Assembly (NCBI GenBank): GCA_951799445.1
Contig: OX637289.1
Coordinates: 9,143,321 to 9,207,320, forward strand
Reading direction: 5' to 3'
DNA from: Pseudisothecium myosuroides
Taxonomy: Eukaryota > Streptophyta > Bryopsida > Hypnales > Lembophyllaceae
DNA: 64,000 nt
Part shown: positions 1 to 12,223 of the stretch, piece after piece
Layout of the letters: each line of letters begins with the position of its first letter
How positions within the stretch are numbered: the stretch's first letter is position 1
Position numbers and translations under genes: made by a program
Notes under the pieces: model-generated
Database searches by the model: none
What the model was told of the DNA's origin: nothing
The model's input: only the letters and a program-made list of their open reading frames with translations

Positions 1-343
1 AGGAAAGTGAAGCTTTGGACACCAAGCAAATAAAAACGGTTAAGTCAAATCCTTGATTTCCAGAAGGCCCCCCCATTTTGTGGATTCAAACCTCCATTTT
101 CAATAGTCAAATAAAGCCTATGGTCAAATAGAGTCCACTAATTTCAAACTGATAGCCACCATCAAAATTGAAATGATATAGTACATACATGTGATGTTCC
201 AAACATGTCTGATTTGACTATCAATATGGGAGAAGGAGAAAGAACTAATCACATCAAATCTCTTAGAGTCAAATTTACATCCACATGGTTAAAATAATTC
301 ACTCTTCACATCTCATGATTAAATTAGGACCACTTATACAATT

Positions 344-382
<39 letters not shown>

Positions 383-591
383 CATCCATGTGATGTCAAA
401 CTATGGCTGAATTTTAAAAGATACATATAATGATATCCAAAGATGGTCAAATCACAAAACTCGGTTTCATTATCTATAATAAATGGAAGAGAAAGACAAA
501 TGGCCATTCTATCCAAGGAGACAAAGGAATTAGAAGGGAGGGAGGGAGAAAGGGACTTTCAGGATAGATTTGCAACAATGGATAAAACACT
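1..591. other. AT-rich intergenic DNA with (AT)n microsatellite
   Basis: No reading frame or recognisable gene is seen. A perfect AT dinucleotide run lies at about 347-379. The rest is unassigned AT-rich sequence leading to the TTAA at 592. Confidence 0.6.
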
Positions 592-1060
592 TTAACCCCT
601 AAAGTTCCTTGACTATATTTTCATCCAAAACGCACCAAAATTGCCATTTCTAGTACAAGTACCAAAATTTAGAAAAACATATTTTTGAACCATGTAACCA
701 TGGGATCTTGTAGTCTACTAGTTTGAAAAGATGTGGGAAAAAATTCAGAAATTTCCACCATGTGGATTGCAAGATATTATCGTTGAAATTGACAAAAATT
801 CAATTTTTTGGCCCTACAAAAAATAGAGAAGCTGCACTTCACAAGGTCACATTTGTATAAAAAAATGTCCAAAATGGATTCATTCTTCAAGGCAAGTTGG
901 CTATATGCTTGAAAAATTTCTGATCATTTGGAGTTGTATAACATATAGGAAAATAATAGTAAGTAATTGCCAAAAATGGAATTTTAGTTTTTAAAACTTA
1001 AATTTGGTAAGCTTGATTGGAATTGCGTGAGAATTGAATGAGTATTAATTATGCAAGATG
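592..1060 (-). mobile_element. Partial TTAA-flanked element (family A), reversed
   Basis: Begins TTAACCCCTAAAG at 592. It continues with the reverse complement of the right-hand half of other family A copies: a block resembling 'attgccatttctag', then a block around 'gatcttgtag'. The other terminus is not recognisable, so the copy is truncated and its right limit is approximate. Confidence 0.5.
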
Positions 1061-1127
1061 AAAAATTCCAAATCTTTTTTGTACTATGAAAAAATCTTTG
1101 AATGGTATAAATAGACAATTTGTAAGA

Positions 1128-2054
1128 TTAACCCCTACGGCCCAAGGCTTTTTTTCTGCCAAAAAACACTCCAAACTGCCATTTCTACAGCAAGGAGTAA
1201 AAAAATTTGAAAAATGTTTTTTTTGCACATCTAACCATAAGATCTTACACCTAACTAATGTGAGAATGTGTGGAAAAAATTTCAGAATTTTTGACCGCTC
1301 AGATTGCAAGATACCTGCGTTTAAAGTGGAAAAAACAAGTATTTCAGCACATTGCGAGACTGGAGTTTTTGACTTTAAACATTTTTCACTTAAACTTTTT
1401 GCACTACAGAGTTTGAGATTCAAATCTTTATAATGGAGAATTGAGTTGAGAGTCTAGGGACAAAAACAATATTCAAAAAAACTTAATTATCATTTCTAAA
1501 ATAGTTATTAAGTAGAAGTAGGTATGAGATAGAAGGAAAATCTAAAATATTAATATATTTTAGATGGAATTAAAATACAATAATCCCAATGGTGAGATTG
1601 TTCTAGCAAGTAAACTAAACCATGAGAATTTATTTATTTTTTAAATTGAAAAAATGCATTCCGAAATGAATCCTACAAGTTATTTTTTTCAAGAAGATGC
1701 TCTAACTGCCCGAAAAACAAGAATGTCCATAACTTTCTCATAACAAATCCAAATGAAATGAATCAAAGCTTTCCAGATAGACAAAAATATAATCTACAAG
1801 AAAAAAAATATTTAAAAAAAAAATCAATTTTTTTTGCTGACCAGACTGCCCAGTTACAAAAAAAAAGTAATATATTTGGCCATAACTTTTGACTCCTATT
1901 TCCAAATGTGCTGAAATTTAGTGCATATGGAAGATATTCCTCACGCCCACCTTCTATTAAATTTTCAGCTTAAAATATGGAAATCTCTAGTCACACGTAC
2001 CTGCCCAAAATTTCTATAAAGCCAAAAAGCGCATGCCGGTCCTTTAGGAGTTAA
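1128..2054 (-). mobile_element. TTAA-flanked non-autonomous element (family A), full length
   Basis: Starts TTAACCCCTACGGCCC and ends CGGTCCTTTAGGAGTTAA, so it has inverted ends bounded by TTAA on both sides, about 927 bp. Relative to copies at 47330-48271 and 61265-62199 it is inverted: the GTGCTGAAA and TTTAAACG blocks appear here as their complements at 1300-1380. The 115-124 residue reading frames inside are repeat-derived and not conserved as protein. TTAA duplication plus ends starting CCC fits piggyBac-type transposons; no transposase is encoded. Confidence 0.7.
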
Positions 2055-2111
2055 TGTACCTAATTGGAAATAACATTGCATAACCAAGCAATGGTCCTCC
2101 AAAAGCCCTAT

Positions 2112-2730
2112 AAGACCATTTTATGGACATTCTTGTTTTCTGGGCAGTTAGAGCATCTTCTTGAAAAAAATAACTTGTAGGATTCATTTCGGAATGCATT
2201 TTTTGTAATTTTTCAATTTTTTCTTTTTGGAATGGTTTAGTTTACTTGCTAAAACAATCTCACCATTGGGATTAGTGCATTTTAATTCCATCTAAAATAT
2301 ATGAATATTTTAGATTTTCCTTCTATATTGTACTTACTTCTACTTAACAATTTTTTTAAGAATGATAATTAAGTTTTTTTGAATTTTTTTTTTCCCGTAG
2401 ATTCTCAACTCAATTCTCCATTGTAAAGATTTAAAGCTCAAAACGTTGTAGTGCAAAAATTTTAAGTTAAAAATGTTTAAAGTCAAAAAATCTGGTCCCG
2501 CAATGTGCTGAAAAACTTGTTTTTTCCACTTTAAACGCAGATATCTTGCAATCTGTGCGGTCAAAAATTCTGAATTTTTTTCCACACATTCTCATACCAA
2601 TTAGGTGTAAGATCCTACGGTTAGATGTGAAAGAAAAAAACAATTTTAATTTTTTTTTACTTTTTGCTATAGAAATGGCAGTTTTCAGTGTTTTTTGGCA
2701 GAAAAAAGACCTTGGGCCTTTAGGGGTTAA
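2112..2730 (+). mobile_element. Family A element, 5'-truncated
   Basis: Starts abruptly inside the family consensus ('ggacattcttgtttt' block) and runs to a clean right end, GGGCCTTTAGGGGTTAA. Lies head-to-head with the reversed copy at 1128-2054; the left terminus is missing. Confidence 0.6.
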
Positions 2731-3499
2731 GAAAATTCTATGTGTAGGGTTTTCTGTCTTCAGGTTTTTTGCCTAGCTTTCTAGGTCTTGAAATCTTTTC
2801 TATATTGAGGTACAATAATGTGTTTATGTTGATGGATGTGTGCTTGCAAGGCTAATGCAAAATTTTCAGCCAAGACAGCTATGAAGAATGCTGCAGATTG
2901 TTTGCATATACAAGACCTACAACTTTCCAATTGAGCAAAGTGACGTTGTGTAAGGAGTTCGGAGGATGTGAAGTATGCAGAGACTAAGCTATGCTGGAAC
3001 AACATGTGGCACATTGTTGCTGGAAGTCACTCATGTAGTTCTGAGTGCTTAGTCTGTAGTCTGAGTGCATAGCATGTAGTTCTATTTTAGTAGAATTTTG
3101 AAAACACTATGTTTTTATTTGTATATTGTCTAAATAAATTTTTTGATTTAAAAAACAAAAAACTAGTGCATCCTTTTGTTAATTCATTTTAAATGTTTTT
3201 CTTCAAATGAAGAAATGACATGTGTACTTGTTTGTAATTCATGTTAAGTTTTCCCTGTTTTTGACTATATGAGTGACTATGCACTCAAAAAGACTAGCCT
3301 AGACATTCCCATAGTAGTGTAGTTAAATTTGTATGGTTGAATTTAGAAGCAAAAAATTTCATTTTTTGACATTGCCCTAGAAATTGGCAAATTTTCACAA
3401 TTTCTAGCTAAAATTAATGTGCCATAGGTTTTAGGGGTTAAAGAATCCAACCATGATATTTCCGTTCGTGTATTCAAGTTTGCTCTAAAATTTTAATTC
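2731..3499. other. Intergenic DNA; isolated family A right end
   Basis: No gene recognised. A right terminus, TTTTAGGGGTTAA, ends at 3441 but its left partner was not found, so it is probably a relic. Confidence 0.4.
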
Positions 3500-3745
3500 T
3501 TAACCTCAAAAGGACCAGTATGCAATTTTTGGCAACATAGAAATTTTGGGCAGGTATATGTGACTAGAGGTTAAATTTTCTATAGAAGGTGGGTACGAGG
3601 AATATCTTTCATATACACTACATTTCATGACATTTGGAAATATGAGTCAAAAGTTATGGCCAAATATGTTACTTTTTTCTCAGGCCACGCAGTCTAGGCA
3701 AATAAAAGAAATCACTTTTTTCTAAAACAAAAAGTTGAAATTGGT

Positions 3746-3793
<48 letters not shown>

Positions 3794-4743
3794 GGTGGAA
3801 AGCTTTGAATCATTCCATTTTGATCAATGAGTCAAAAATTATGAGGAATTTTAGTTTGTGGGCAATTATGAATTCTCTACTCTAAAATAAACTTTGAAGT
3901 CCTTTATTTAACTCAATTTTCAATATTTTTGAAAAAAATAAAATCAAAGGATGTAGATTGTTTATTACAACATTGCAACCGATGGGATTGGCATTTCTTT
4001 TTTGAACAAATGGAGCAAACCATTGCATCAAAAAAAAAAGTACAAAACAGCCAAGCCACAAAGGCTAGATAATGAAGAGAAAAGAATAGTGAAGAGCTAA
4101 TAGCACACAAAAGGCTAAAAAACAACTATTGCAAAGAACATAACGGAGGACCCTTTTGTTCCAAAGGATTGAGGAACCATTTCTACTAGCAATAATGGGT
4201 GAAGCAAGCCAGATACAGTCAAACTTGTCCCAAATGGTCATCTTGTCTTGAGGTCGAGCTCGTGTCTAGATTTGGGCCTTGATGGAATTGGCGTTTTTCA
4301 ATTCCATAACTAAATTTTTTAACAATTTAGTATTTTGAATCATTCTCTACTTCTTTTTACTTACTATTTTTTTCTATATGTTGTACAATTCCAAATGATG
4401 TGAAAATTGTCAAGCATGTAGCCAACTTCTCTAGGAAAAAGAATTCAAAGAAGCACCACCATTTTGGACAATGTTCATAGAAAAGTGAGTTTGTGAAGTT
4501 CAGCTGTTGTGTTTTTTGCAAGGCCAAAAAAATGATTTCGGTGGATTTGAATGCTTTATCTTGTAATCCAGTTAGTGGAAATTCCTGAAAATTTTACCAC
4601 ATGTTCTTAAGTCAGAATACTACAAGATCTTACGGTTACATGTGTCAAAAAAAGTTTTTTTTCAAAAATTTGATACTTATACTCAAAATGGCAATTTTTG
4701 AGCGTTTTTGGTGAAAACATAGTCATATAACTTTAGGGGTTAG
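3500..4743 (+). mobile_element. Family A subtype 2 element with internal insertion
   Basis: Left end TTAACCTCAAAAGGACC, right end CTTTAGGGGTTAG. The interior parallels the copy at 58116-59056 (shared 'gaatcattccattttgat' and 'gtagccaactt' blocks) but is about 300 bp longer, with extra sequence near 3960-4270. A (GATA)n run lies at about 3746-3793. The right TTAA has decayed to TTAG. Confidence 0.6.
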
Positions 4744-4789
4744 TGCTCAATCATCCCCTTGGTTATAATTAATATTTATCGAGGAAGTT

Positions 4790-5180
4790 TTGACCCCTAG
4801 TTCCTAAGGCATTGTTTCTTAAATAAAAAACCACTCAAAATTGCCATTTCTATTGCAAAGTGCAAAAACTTAAGAAATTATTTTTTTTGCATATTGAATC
4901 ATAGATCTTCCACTAGACTAGTATAAAAATGTGTAGAAGAAATTTCAAAAACTTTCACCACGTGGATTGCAAGATTTTTGTCTTTGAAATAAATAAATTC
5001 ATTGTGTTATTAGATTTTAAGGATTTGAATCTTCTTAGCTTAAAATTTTTGCACTACTCATTTTGAATTTTGAATTTTTTATGCCAAAGGATTGATTTGA
5101 AAGTCTAAAAAAAATTCATAAAAAATACAGTTGATTTTCATTCTTTAAAAAAATGTTAAAGCAGAAGTAGCTATAATCGA
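4790..5180 (-). mobile_element. Truncated family A element, reversed
   Basis: Begins TTGACCCCTAG (decayed TTAA) followed by the reversed right-half consensus. It fades out near 5180, after the 'gcagaagtag' block that marks the middle of full copies. Confidence 0.45.
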
Positions 5181-5621
5181 ATTCCACCATAATGATCCTT
5201 CAACTCTCAATTGAAGTGGTTGATGAAGCCTTTGGTGGAGCCCGTTTTCATCCCAAACATAAATGCAAATCTAAAAATGAAGTAGGAGATTTCACCATAG
5301 GCCACGTCCAGGACATTCATAAATATGATATTTATAGTGCATTTGGCACACACAAAGCCTATGCACAGCATGGGAAACACCAAGTACGTAGGCAAGAGGA
5401 GGAATGTGTTGTTGATTGCAAGACTTATTGTTGGATAGAGAGGGCTTTACTTGGAGAAAATTTTGGATTTCTGGCTTCCATTAAAATTAATCAAGGATAA
5501 AAGGGAATGCAATAGTATAAGTGGTGGAATGTACCGCTTGCAATAAAGTACAATACAATATAAAGTGGAATGTGGAATGTCATACAATATAAAGTGTATA
5601 CAATGTCGTATACACACACAC

Positions 5622-5708
<87 letters not shown>

Positions 5709-6506
5709 GTATAAGTGCCACATATCAACAGTTGTTTAATAAATTTATGTCCAATATATCCATACTCATATATACCATCTATAAATATTGTATAAATTGT
5801 ATGCAATAGCATAAATCTTTATAAAACTCTTGAAAACATAATCAACCTTCAAATGAGTACCATAGTCACATTTAAACTCCAAATCAAACATGTTTTAATA
5901 GGTTTTTGGAAAGCTAACAAAATATTGTACAATTTTCTCTAAATTTTAAAGTCAAAAAAGTTATTTTTCATATTTTATAGTCTTTTGAAATTGACACTTC
6001 CAAATACAATGACAGTTGTCCATCCCTCCACTTCGAAGCACATTTTGATCTCGTATGTTGACAAATAACCCTTCATCACGCTATCAAGTATAACTTGTAC
6101 ACCCCAACTCCAAATCAAGCAAGCCATACATTTTTGGAATTCAACCACCCCCATATTTAATTGAGGTTGGTGGATTTTTTTTTTTTTTACATTTTGGTTT
6201 CAGAACCAAGGCAATTTTCTAGAGTGCAGTTCAGGGTGCCCTAGGAAGTTCTACTTTAAAAATTCATAGAAATTAGATACCTTATCCCAAATTTTTATTT
6301 TTATTTTTGAAAATTCATGATTTTCAATTGTTAATACTGCAAAACTTATTTTTTTTAAGAAAAGATGCCTCTAACTATGTTGAATTGTTTATTTGGATGG
6401 TTTTAGGTGTTTCCACCTTAAGCCTAACTTCCTAGCCAATTTTGAATGCTGCAATTGTGCACCAATTGCTTGTATAAGTTTTATATCACGGTATCCGTCC
6501 ATGATA
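5181..6506. other. Intergenic DNA with long (TA)n microsatellite
   Basis: A nearly pure TA run spans about 5623-5702 and creates spurious Tyr-Ile reading frames on both strands. A 102-residue plus-strand frame at 5192-5500 resembles nothing I know and has no supporting context. No gene called. Confidence 0.5.
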
Positions 6507-6812
6507 TAAGGTAGCATGCTCTAAAAGCAACCGTGCTCTTAAAGCAATCATGGCACAGAGGTACATTTTGCTTTCTTTCATGTACCAACAGTGTACATTT
6601 TAGGAGGTGGTCACTTTTAGTGATTATCGCGTTTCAATTTCAAAAATTCATAACTAATTCCATAAAGGTCCAAAAAATATAAAATGACTTGTGTTAGATG
6701 CCAATTCCATTTTTCTTCCTTCAAAAATTAACTGAAAATTATTTCAAGGAGTTTAGCTTCCCCCAAAAGGCAATCAACTCTTAAATGGTCACTTTAAGAG
6801 CAGAGTACCTTA
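6507..6812 (+). mobile_element. Family C miniature element (AAGGTAGG ends)
   Basis: Starts TAAGGTAGCATGCTCTAAAAGC and ends GAGCAGAGTACCTTA, about 306 bp. Shares internal blocks ('ggtacattttgcttt', 'aattcataactaattcc', 'ttcaaggagtttagc') with at least seven other copies in the window. A flanking TA is compatible with a Tc1/mariner-type target, but the exact duplication is not certain. Confidence 0.65.
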
Positions 6813-6980
6813 GTATGTTTTCCGCCTCAGTCTCCTAATGAGTCAACAACTGAAGAATCTTCACCTCGACGGAATGGGACCCAGCAGTGATTACTTCAAT
6901 AGACACTGAGACATCATCCTTCCCATCCCCAAGCTAGTCGGATCTTGATAATCAAACCAATAAATATTTCAAATGTGGAG

Positions 6981-7302
6981 TAAGGTAGGAGGCTCGAACT
7001 GTGATCGAGCATTTTGAACCAAACATGACACAGAGGTACAATTTTGCTTTTTTCAATGTACCAAAATGTACAAATGGTGTATACTCTAGGAGGTGGTCAC
7101 TTTTTAGAGCCCTATGGCATTTCAACTTCAAAATTTCATAACTAATTCCACAAAGCTCCAAAAAAATATGAAACAACTTGGGTTAGATGCCATTTCCTCT
7201 TGTCTTTCAAGGAAAATTTACTGAAATATATTTCAAGATGTTTTACCTCCCCAAAATTCAGATTCAGAGCTTAGATGATTGCTTTATGGACCTCCTACCT
7301 TA
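6981..7302 (+). mobile_element. Family C miniature element
   Basis: Ends TAAGGTAGGAGGCTC and GGACCTCCTACCTTA form a clear inverted pair, and the internal blocks match the copy at 6507. About 322 bp, non-coding. Confidence 0.65.
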
Positions 7303-7490
7303 TGATACTAGGAACTTGGAACTCCATGGAAGGAAAAGAAGACTCCTTTGAATGATACCCCCTCATTTTCTGAATAATACCGGTGTTTCCTTTGTAAAAA
7401 ATGCAAAGGAAGTATAGCACCGGTATTGTTATTGAGAAACAAAAAATTATGCAAGGTCTAGGATTCGAGAGTGGTTGGTCTTGCATGCAG

Positions 7491-7788
7491 TTCCAAAACA
7501 CAGGACGTTAAATCCGTCTCACGAAGTGGGACCGGCAGGGTAAAAATGCAGGAATTGGGGGACAAAAGTAAAATCCTGGCCCCTATTTTGTGCCGTCCCT
7601 AGGGTATGTTGTAGACCTCTGCTGGAGAATTTGGGGCCTCTGAATGCAAATATGAATTCAGATTTTGCATTAAAAAAATTGTGTGAAAAATAAAAAATTC
7701 CTGCATTTTCCCCGAGGGTAAATTTCCTGCGTTTTCACCCTGCTGGGCCCACTTCGTGGGACGGGTTTAACGTCCTGCATTCCAAAAC
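7491..7788. mobile_element. 280-bp element with ~50-bp inverted ends and 9-bp duplication
   Basis: The end near 7500 (CAGGACGTTAAATCCGTC...) is repeated as its reverse complement ending at 7779 (...GGGTTTAACGTCCTG). Similarity extends through an ACTTCGTG-type palindrome and a CAGGGT motif, about 50 bp per arm. The 9-mer TTCCAAAAC lies directly outside both arms (7491-7499 and 7780-7788), so it looks like a target-site duplication. Long inverted ends with a 9-bp duplication suggest a Mutator-type miniature element (inference). No transposase. Confidence 0.65.
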
Positions 7789-8012
7789 CTTGGAACCCGG
7801 ACAAGCTGCGCCCATCAGTTTGTATCGTTGCTTGCGCTCCCCTCCTGCCAGGCCAGACCACTTGGCCGCAGGCGTCAGTTGTAGTTTGCCCTTGCAATGC
7901 AATGAAATTCCGTTTCATTTGTTTCCAAGAAAAACTAACAAAGAAAACGGAGCCCATTATTCAGACGAATCTTCCATGCCAGAGGGGGAGGAAATACACT
8001 CTTAGTGCATAG

Positions 8013-8368
8013 TGCCGGGCAGTGATCCCAGAACTAGTTTATGGGAATTTAGTGCAATATGCTACCTTCAAGACAAACAAGCATCAACTTTGGCTATCTT
8101 GAGAGTGAGTGGCATTAAAAAAAATAGAAACGAAAGGATTTTGCAAGTTGTAAAGGATGATTGGGAGTACTATAACTCAAAACTCACTAAATAGATGCTA
8201 ATTCCAATGTAGAGGAAGTAACAAATTGGCTATCAAATTTTATTGGTTGTTGCAATCTTGGCTAAAATGTAATTTTTTTGAGGATTTTCTCCAATATACT
8301 TTTAGCTACTGAAAATTTTAAGTAGCAACGGAGCGAATTTTAGCCAGTTTTGTGAACGCTGGTGCCGG
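8013..8368 (+). repeat. Family E repeat with conserved short reading frame
   Basis: This ~350 bp segment recurs in inverse orientation at 37137-37500. Both copies keep a frame ending in the same stop: residues LRVSGIKKNRNERI then LQVVKDDWEYYNSKL (stop at 8192-8194). After the stop, non-coding similarity continues ('gatgctaattccaatgtag', 'ttttattggttgttgca'). It could be the 3' part of a transposon or captured gene. I do not recognise the protein. Confidence 0.5.
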
Positions 8369-8371
8369 GAG

Positions 8372-8676
8372 TAAGGTAGGTGGCTCTAAAAGCGACACTT
8401 TAAGAGCTGATTGCGTTTTGGGGGAAGCTAGACTCCTTGAAACAATTTTCAGCAAATTTTGGTAGGAAGAAAAATGGAATTGGCATCTAATCCAAGTCGT
8501 TTCATATTTTTTGGACCTTCGAGGAATTAGTTACAAATTTTTGAAGTTGAAGCGCAGTGGTTTCTAAAAGCGCCCCCTCCTGAAATGTACATTGTCATTA
8601 CATTGAAGAAAGTAAAATGTACCTCTATGTTAAAGTCGCTTTTAGAGCCCGGTTGCTTCTAGAGCCACCTACCTTA
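8372..8676 (-). mobile_element. Family C miniature element, inverted
   Basis: Ends TAAGGTAGGTGGCTC and GAGCCACCTACCTTA. Relative to the copy at 6507 the interior is reversed ('gctagactccttgaaac' here). It sits at the right edge of the family E repeat. Confidence 0.65.
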
Positions 8677-9807
8677 TGCACTACAAGAGGTTTATGTATT
8701 TAGAGAGGTGTAATCATGGCACCTATTTAATGTGGCTTCTAATTACACTACTTTTCAGAAAAAATACTTGAAATTGAATCCACCTACTAACTCTCTTCTT
8801 GCATATTATGGACTAAGAGAGGATGCAGTAAGAGAGGTTAACCTGTAAGAAGAAGTTACAGTAAGTTCGGTGGGGACTTTGGAGTCCCACATGACTAACA
8901 ATTTTATTTGCATGGAGGGTGAGCCTCATTTCCAACTGATGTGATTCATAATGTCAATGCAAGAGAGTTTTGCCATTGCGGCATGTTTTGATTGGTTAAA
9001 GAGAGGCAAATTAAGACTGATAATACTCATTGAGCACTTGCCTTGTCCAAATTTTCAAGGTGGATATGAAGTAGAAGTTTTGTTGGTCTAGAAGTGAGAG
9101 AAATGTGAGATTGAATCTCTACCGTACTACCAACCTTTATTAACTTAGTGAGTGTGGATCCACCTAACACAATCTAAATGCAAGAGACTTTTACCATTGT
9201 GGCATGCTTTGATTGGTTAAGCAATCAAAGAAGTTGAATGGCTCAACTCTCCTACATTGACCTTATGTCCGGTAATTGCAAAGTATGCCAAGTCATCAAA
9301 AATAGTCGCCAACTACCAACTTCGCCATCCACAACTCGGTAGGTCCTAATTGGCTGTTATTTTTGAAAACTTTCACATGCTTTGCATTTTTGCAATTACC
9401 TACTATAAGGTAGAAGCACCAGTAACAGATCACGTCCAATACCCAACATGTAGGGTCTTTCCAACCAAGGCTGACAATCAAGCTTGGAATGTGTATTTTT
9501 TGTCCTTTCCAAGATAGGGACTGATTAGGTCATGACACATGCCCCCGAAGTAGTGAGCAAGAAAGTAGTTTGGCTATGATTTGAATTGAAAGACTCTAGA
9601 CATTTGCTATTGGTGAAATGTACTTCCTGGTTCCCAAAATTCACAAGTAATTTCAATTTTGGGACTAAAATTCTGAAAATTTTGCTATCCCCATATTTCT
9701 TATCTTCCTACATGGGGAAAAATTCCATCCCCTCATACTGCGTACAATCTGCTCCAAAATTGCTTAAATGATTGGTTACTGGTGCTTGCTTCTACCTTCG
9801 TCCGTAT
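8677..9807. other. Unassigned intergenic DNA with internal duplication
   Basis: No gene recognised. A ~45-bp segment ('catgttttgattggttaa' type) occurs at about 8960-9001 and again near 9182-9226, so there was a local duplication. The short frames at 9296-9481 and 9586-9771 have no features. Confidence 0.4.
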
Positions 9808-10114
9808 TAAGGTAGTCTACTCTAAAAGCGAGCAGGTTCTAAAACCAAACATGGCACAGAGGTACATTTTGCTTTCTTCAATGTACCAACAATATACATT
9901 TCAGGAGGTGGTCGGTTTTAGTGACCACTGTGTTTCAACTTCAAAAATTCATAACTAATTCCAAGAAGGTCCAAAAAATATGAAACGACTTGGGTTAGAT
10001 GCCAATTCCATTTTTCTTCCTCTAGTAATTAGCTGAAAATTGTTTTCAAGGAGTTTAGCTTCCCCGAAAAGGCAAACAGCTCTTAAGTGGTCGCTTTAAG
10101 AGCAGATTATCTTA
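9808..10114 (+). mobile_element. Family C miniature element
   Basis: Starts TAAGGTAGTCTACTCTAAAAGC, ends GAGCAGATTATCTTA. The interior is collinear with the copy at 6507-6812. One base of the right terminus has decayed (ATCTTA for ACCTTA). Confidence 0.6.
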
Positions 10115-10648
10115 CTACAGTAGTCCGTCTATTTTGTGTCCAAGAATTCAGGAAGACTGAACACTGAGGATTCTCTGTCATCCGTCCGCCACTTGGAGGG
10201 TGGGGTGGGTGGAGGACTGGAGGCAGTCTGCATTTCAGTGAGGGTGGGAATCTCTTGTCATGGATTTTTCGAAGTAAGCTTAATGGACAAGCGACTGAAC
10301 ACAATGATACCAGGATTCCTATCAGCCAGTCAGGCGCGGTAAGTGAGTGAGTCTTCCAACAGTGAGGATCTATAACTTTTTATTTTTATTTTTTTAAATT
10401 TTGTCATATCAAATGGAGAACGAGGATCTATAACGTACAATTCTGTGGAGCAGATCAGCACATAGTGCAATGCTAGGACGTTCCAGCTAGGATTATAACG
10501 GTTTTATGAACTCCTCTATTTACAGACTGAGCATTGTTTTGTGGACCAAGGAGGGAAGGAGGAGGGAGTGGTCGCTTGTGCATCCTTGGAAAACGGACGG
10601 GGAACAAAAGTGTCTCACAAGGTTGCTCAGCCAATCACAATTCTTGAA
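10115..10648. other. Unassigned intergenic DNA
   Basis: Slightly higher GC than its surroundings, with short overlapping frames on both strands (10107-10342, 10541-10759) but no recognisable motif, splice pattern or repeat family. No gene called. Confidence 0.35.
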
Positions 10649-11577
10649 TTAACTCCTAAAGTCCCGTTGTTCCCTCAGGGGACAAAATGGATTTTGGGTA
10701 GGCTCAATATTTGTCATGATTTTCTGAATATTTTTTGTAAAGATAGAAAATCACATTAGCTTTCCGAAAATGTAATTTTTATTTCAATTGGTGCTCGGGA
10801 GCAAAAGTTATGGCACAAAAACCCCCAAATTTTAGTTCGGCGGGCAGAAAAAAAACCTCACAAAAACTTTAAATTAAAATTTTTAAAATTTTGTTTCATA
10901 TAGATTTTATTTGTACCTACATGGGAAGCTTTGATTCATTCCATTTGGATTTGTTATGCAAAAGTTATGGACAATCTTATTTTTTGGGCAATTAGAGCAT
11001 CTTCTTGAAAAAATAACTTGTAGGATTCATTTTTGAACTCAATTTTGACAATTTTTCAAAAAACAATAGTTTCACAAGGTTAAGATTTCTTGCTAGAACA
11101 ATCTCACTATTGAAATTAGTATAGTCCAACTCTATCTTAGAGCTATTAATGATTTAATTTTTCCTTCAATCTTGAACCTATTTCTACTTAACAATTTTTT
11201 AATGAGTGAAAACTAAGTATTTCTTTTTTGAATTTTTTTTCCTTGATTCTCAGCTCAATTCTTCATCATATAAAATTATAAATTCAAAATTTATTAGAGC
11301 AAAAATTTTAAGTTAAGAAGGTTCAAAGCCAAATAATGTAGTTCAACAAGGTGCAAAAAAACTTGATTCTTTTACTTCAAATGCAAATATCTTGTAATCT
11401 ATAAGGTCAAAGTTTTTGAAATTTTTTCCACACATTCTCACACTAGTCTAGTACCAGATCCTACGGTTAAATATGCAAAAAAAAAAACATTTTAAATTTT
11501 TGTTTGCTCTTTGCTATAAAAATGGCAGTTTTGAGTGGTTTTTGATGGAAAAATGGCCTTGGGACTTTAGGGGTTAA
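10649..11577 (+). mobile_element. Family A element, full length
   Basis: Left end TTAACTCCTAAAGTCCCGTTG, right end CTTGGGACTTTAGGGGTTAA, 929 bp. Its interior is collinear with copies at 38645-39571 and 40141-41062. The right TTAA (11574-11577) is also the left TTAA of the next element. Confidence 0.7.
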
Positions 11578-12223
11578 CCCCTAAATGCCCAAGGCCATTT
11601 TTGAACTTTTAGGAATTTGCTCTAAATTGAACAAAAAGCCAACTTTTTGATAAGTTGTATAATTTTTTTTGGAATTGTAACCGTACAAATTCAAACTAGA
11701 CATGTTAGAGGTCACATAGAAGAAGAAAACACAACAATATCACTTATGAATTGAAAGATTATAATGTTTGAATATGAGGGTATTAAAACTGCAAAAGTGA
11801 CTAGAAGTCTTTCAATCTTCTTTTCACATGTCAAATCTAAAAATTTGGCCACCAAAAAAATACGAGGCTAAAGAGCCTAACATGCATAATGCCAATCAAC
11901 TTACGGCTTCTCAAAATCTACTCTACAATTTTTTTAAATGAATTTCTAATGTGATTTTTCCTCCAAGATCTAGTGTATTTGAGGCTCATTTCCAAGAGCC
12001 CTCCAACGCTACGGAAAGTCAAGATTGCAATGGGTATCCTTGCACAAAATCTTGAATAGAAAAATCATAATCAATAATTTTCAAAATCGAATTTTTGGCG
12101 CTAAAACTAGACTTTGAAAAGAATTAAATTTTTTTTACTAAAAATAGAAATTTGGTTAGGTTTTATTTAACTTGAAAGTTTTGTCGACATCAAAATTTGG
12201 TGCCTTGGGCATTTAGGGATTAA
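11574..12223 (+). mobile_element. Family A-end element with unrelated interior
   Basis: Termini TTAACCCCTAAATGCCCAAG and CTTGGGCATTTAGGGATTAA are nearly perfect inverted repeats over about 22 bp. The 600-bp interior does not match the ~930 bp subfamily. It shares one TTAA with the element on its left, consistent with insertion into the terminal TTAA of an existing copy. Confidence 0.7.
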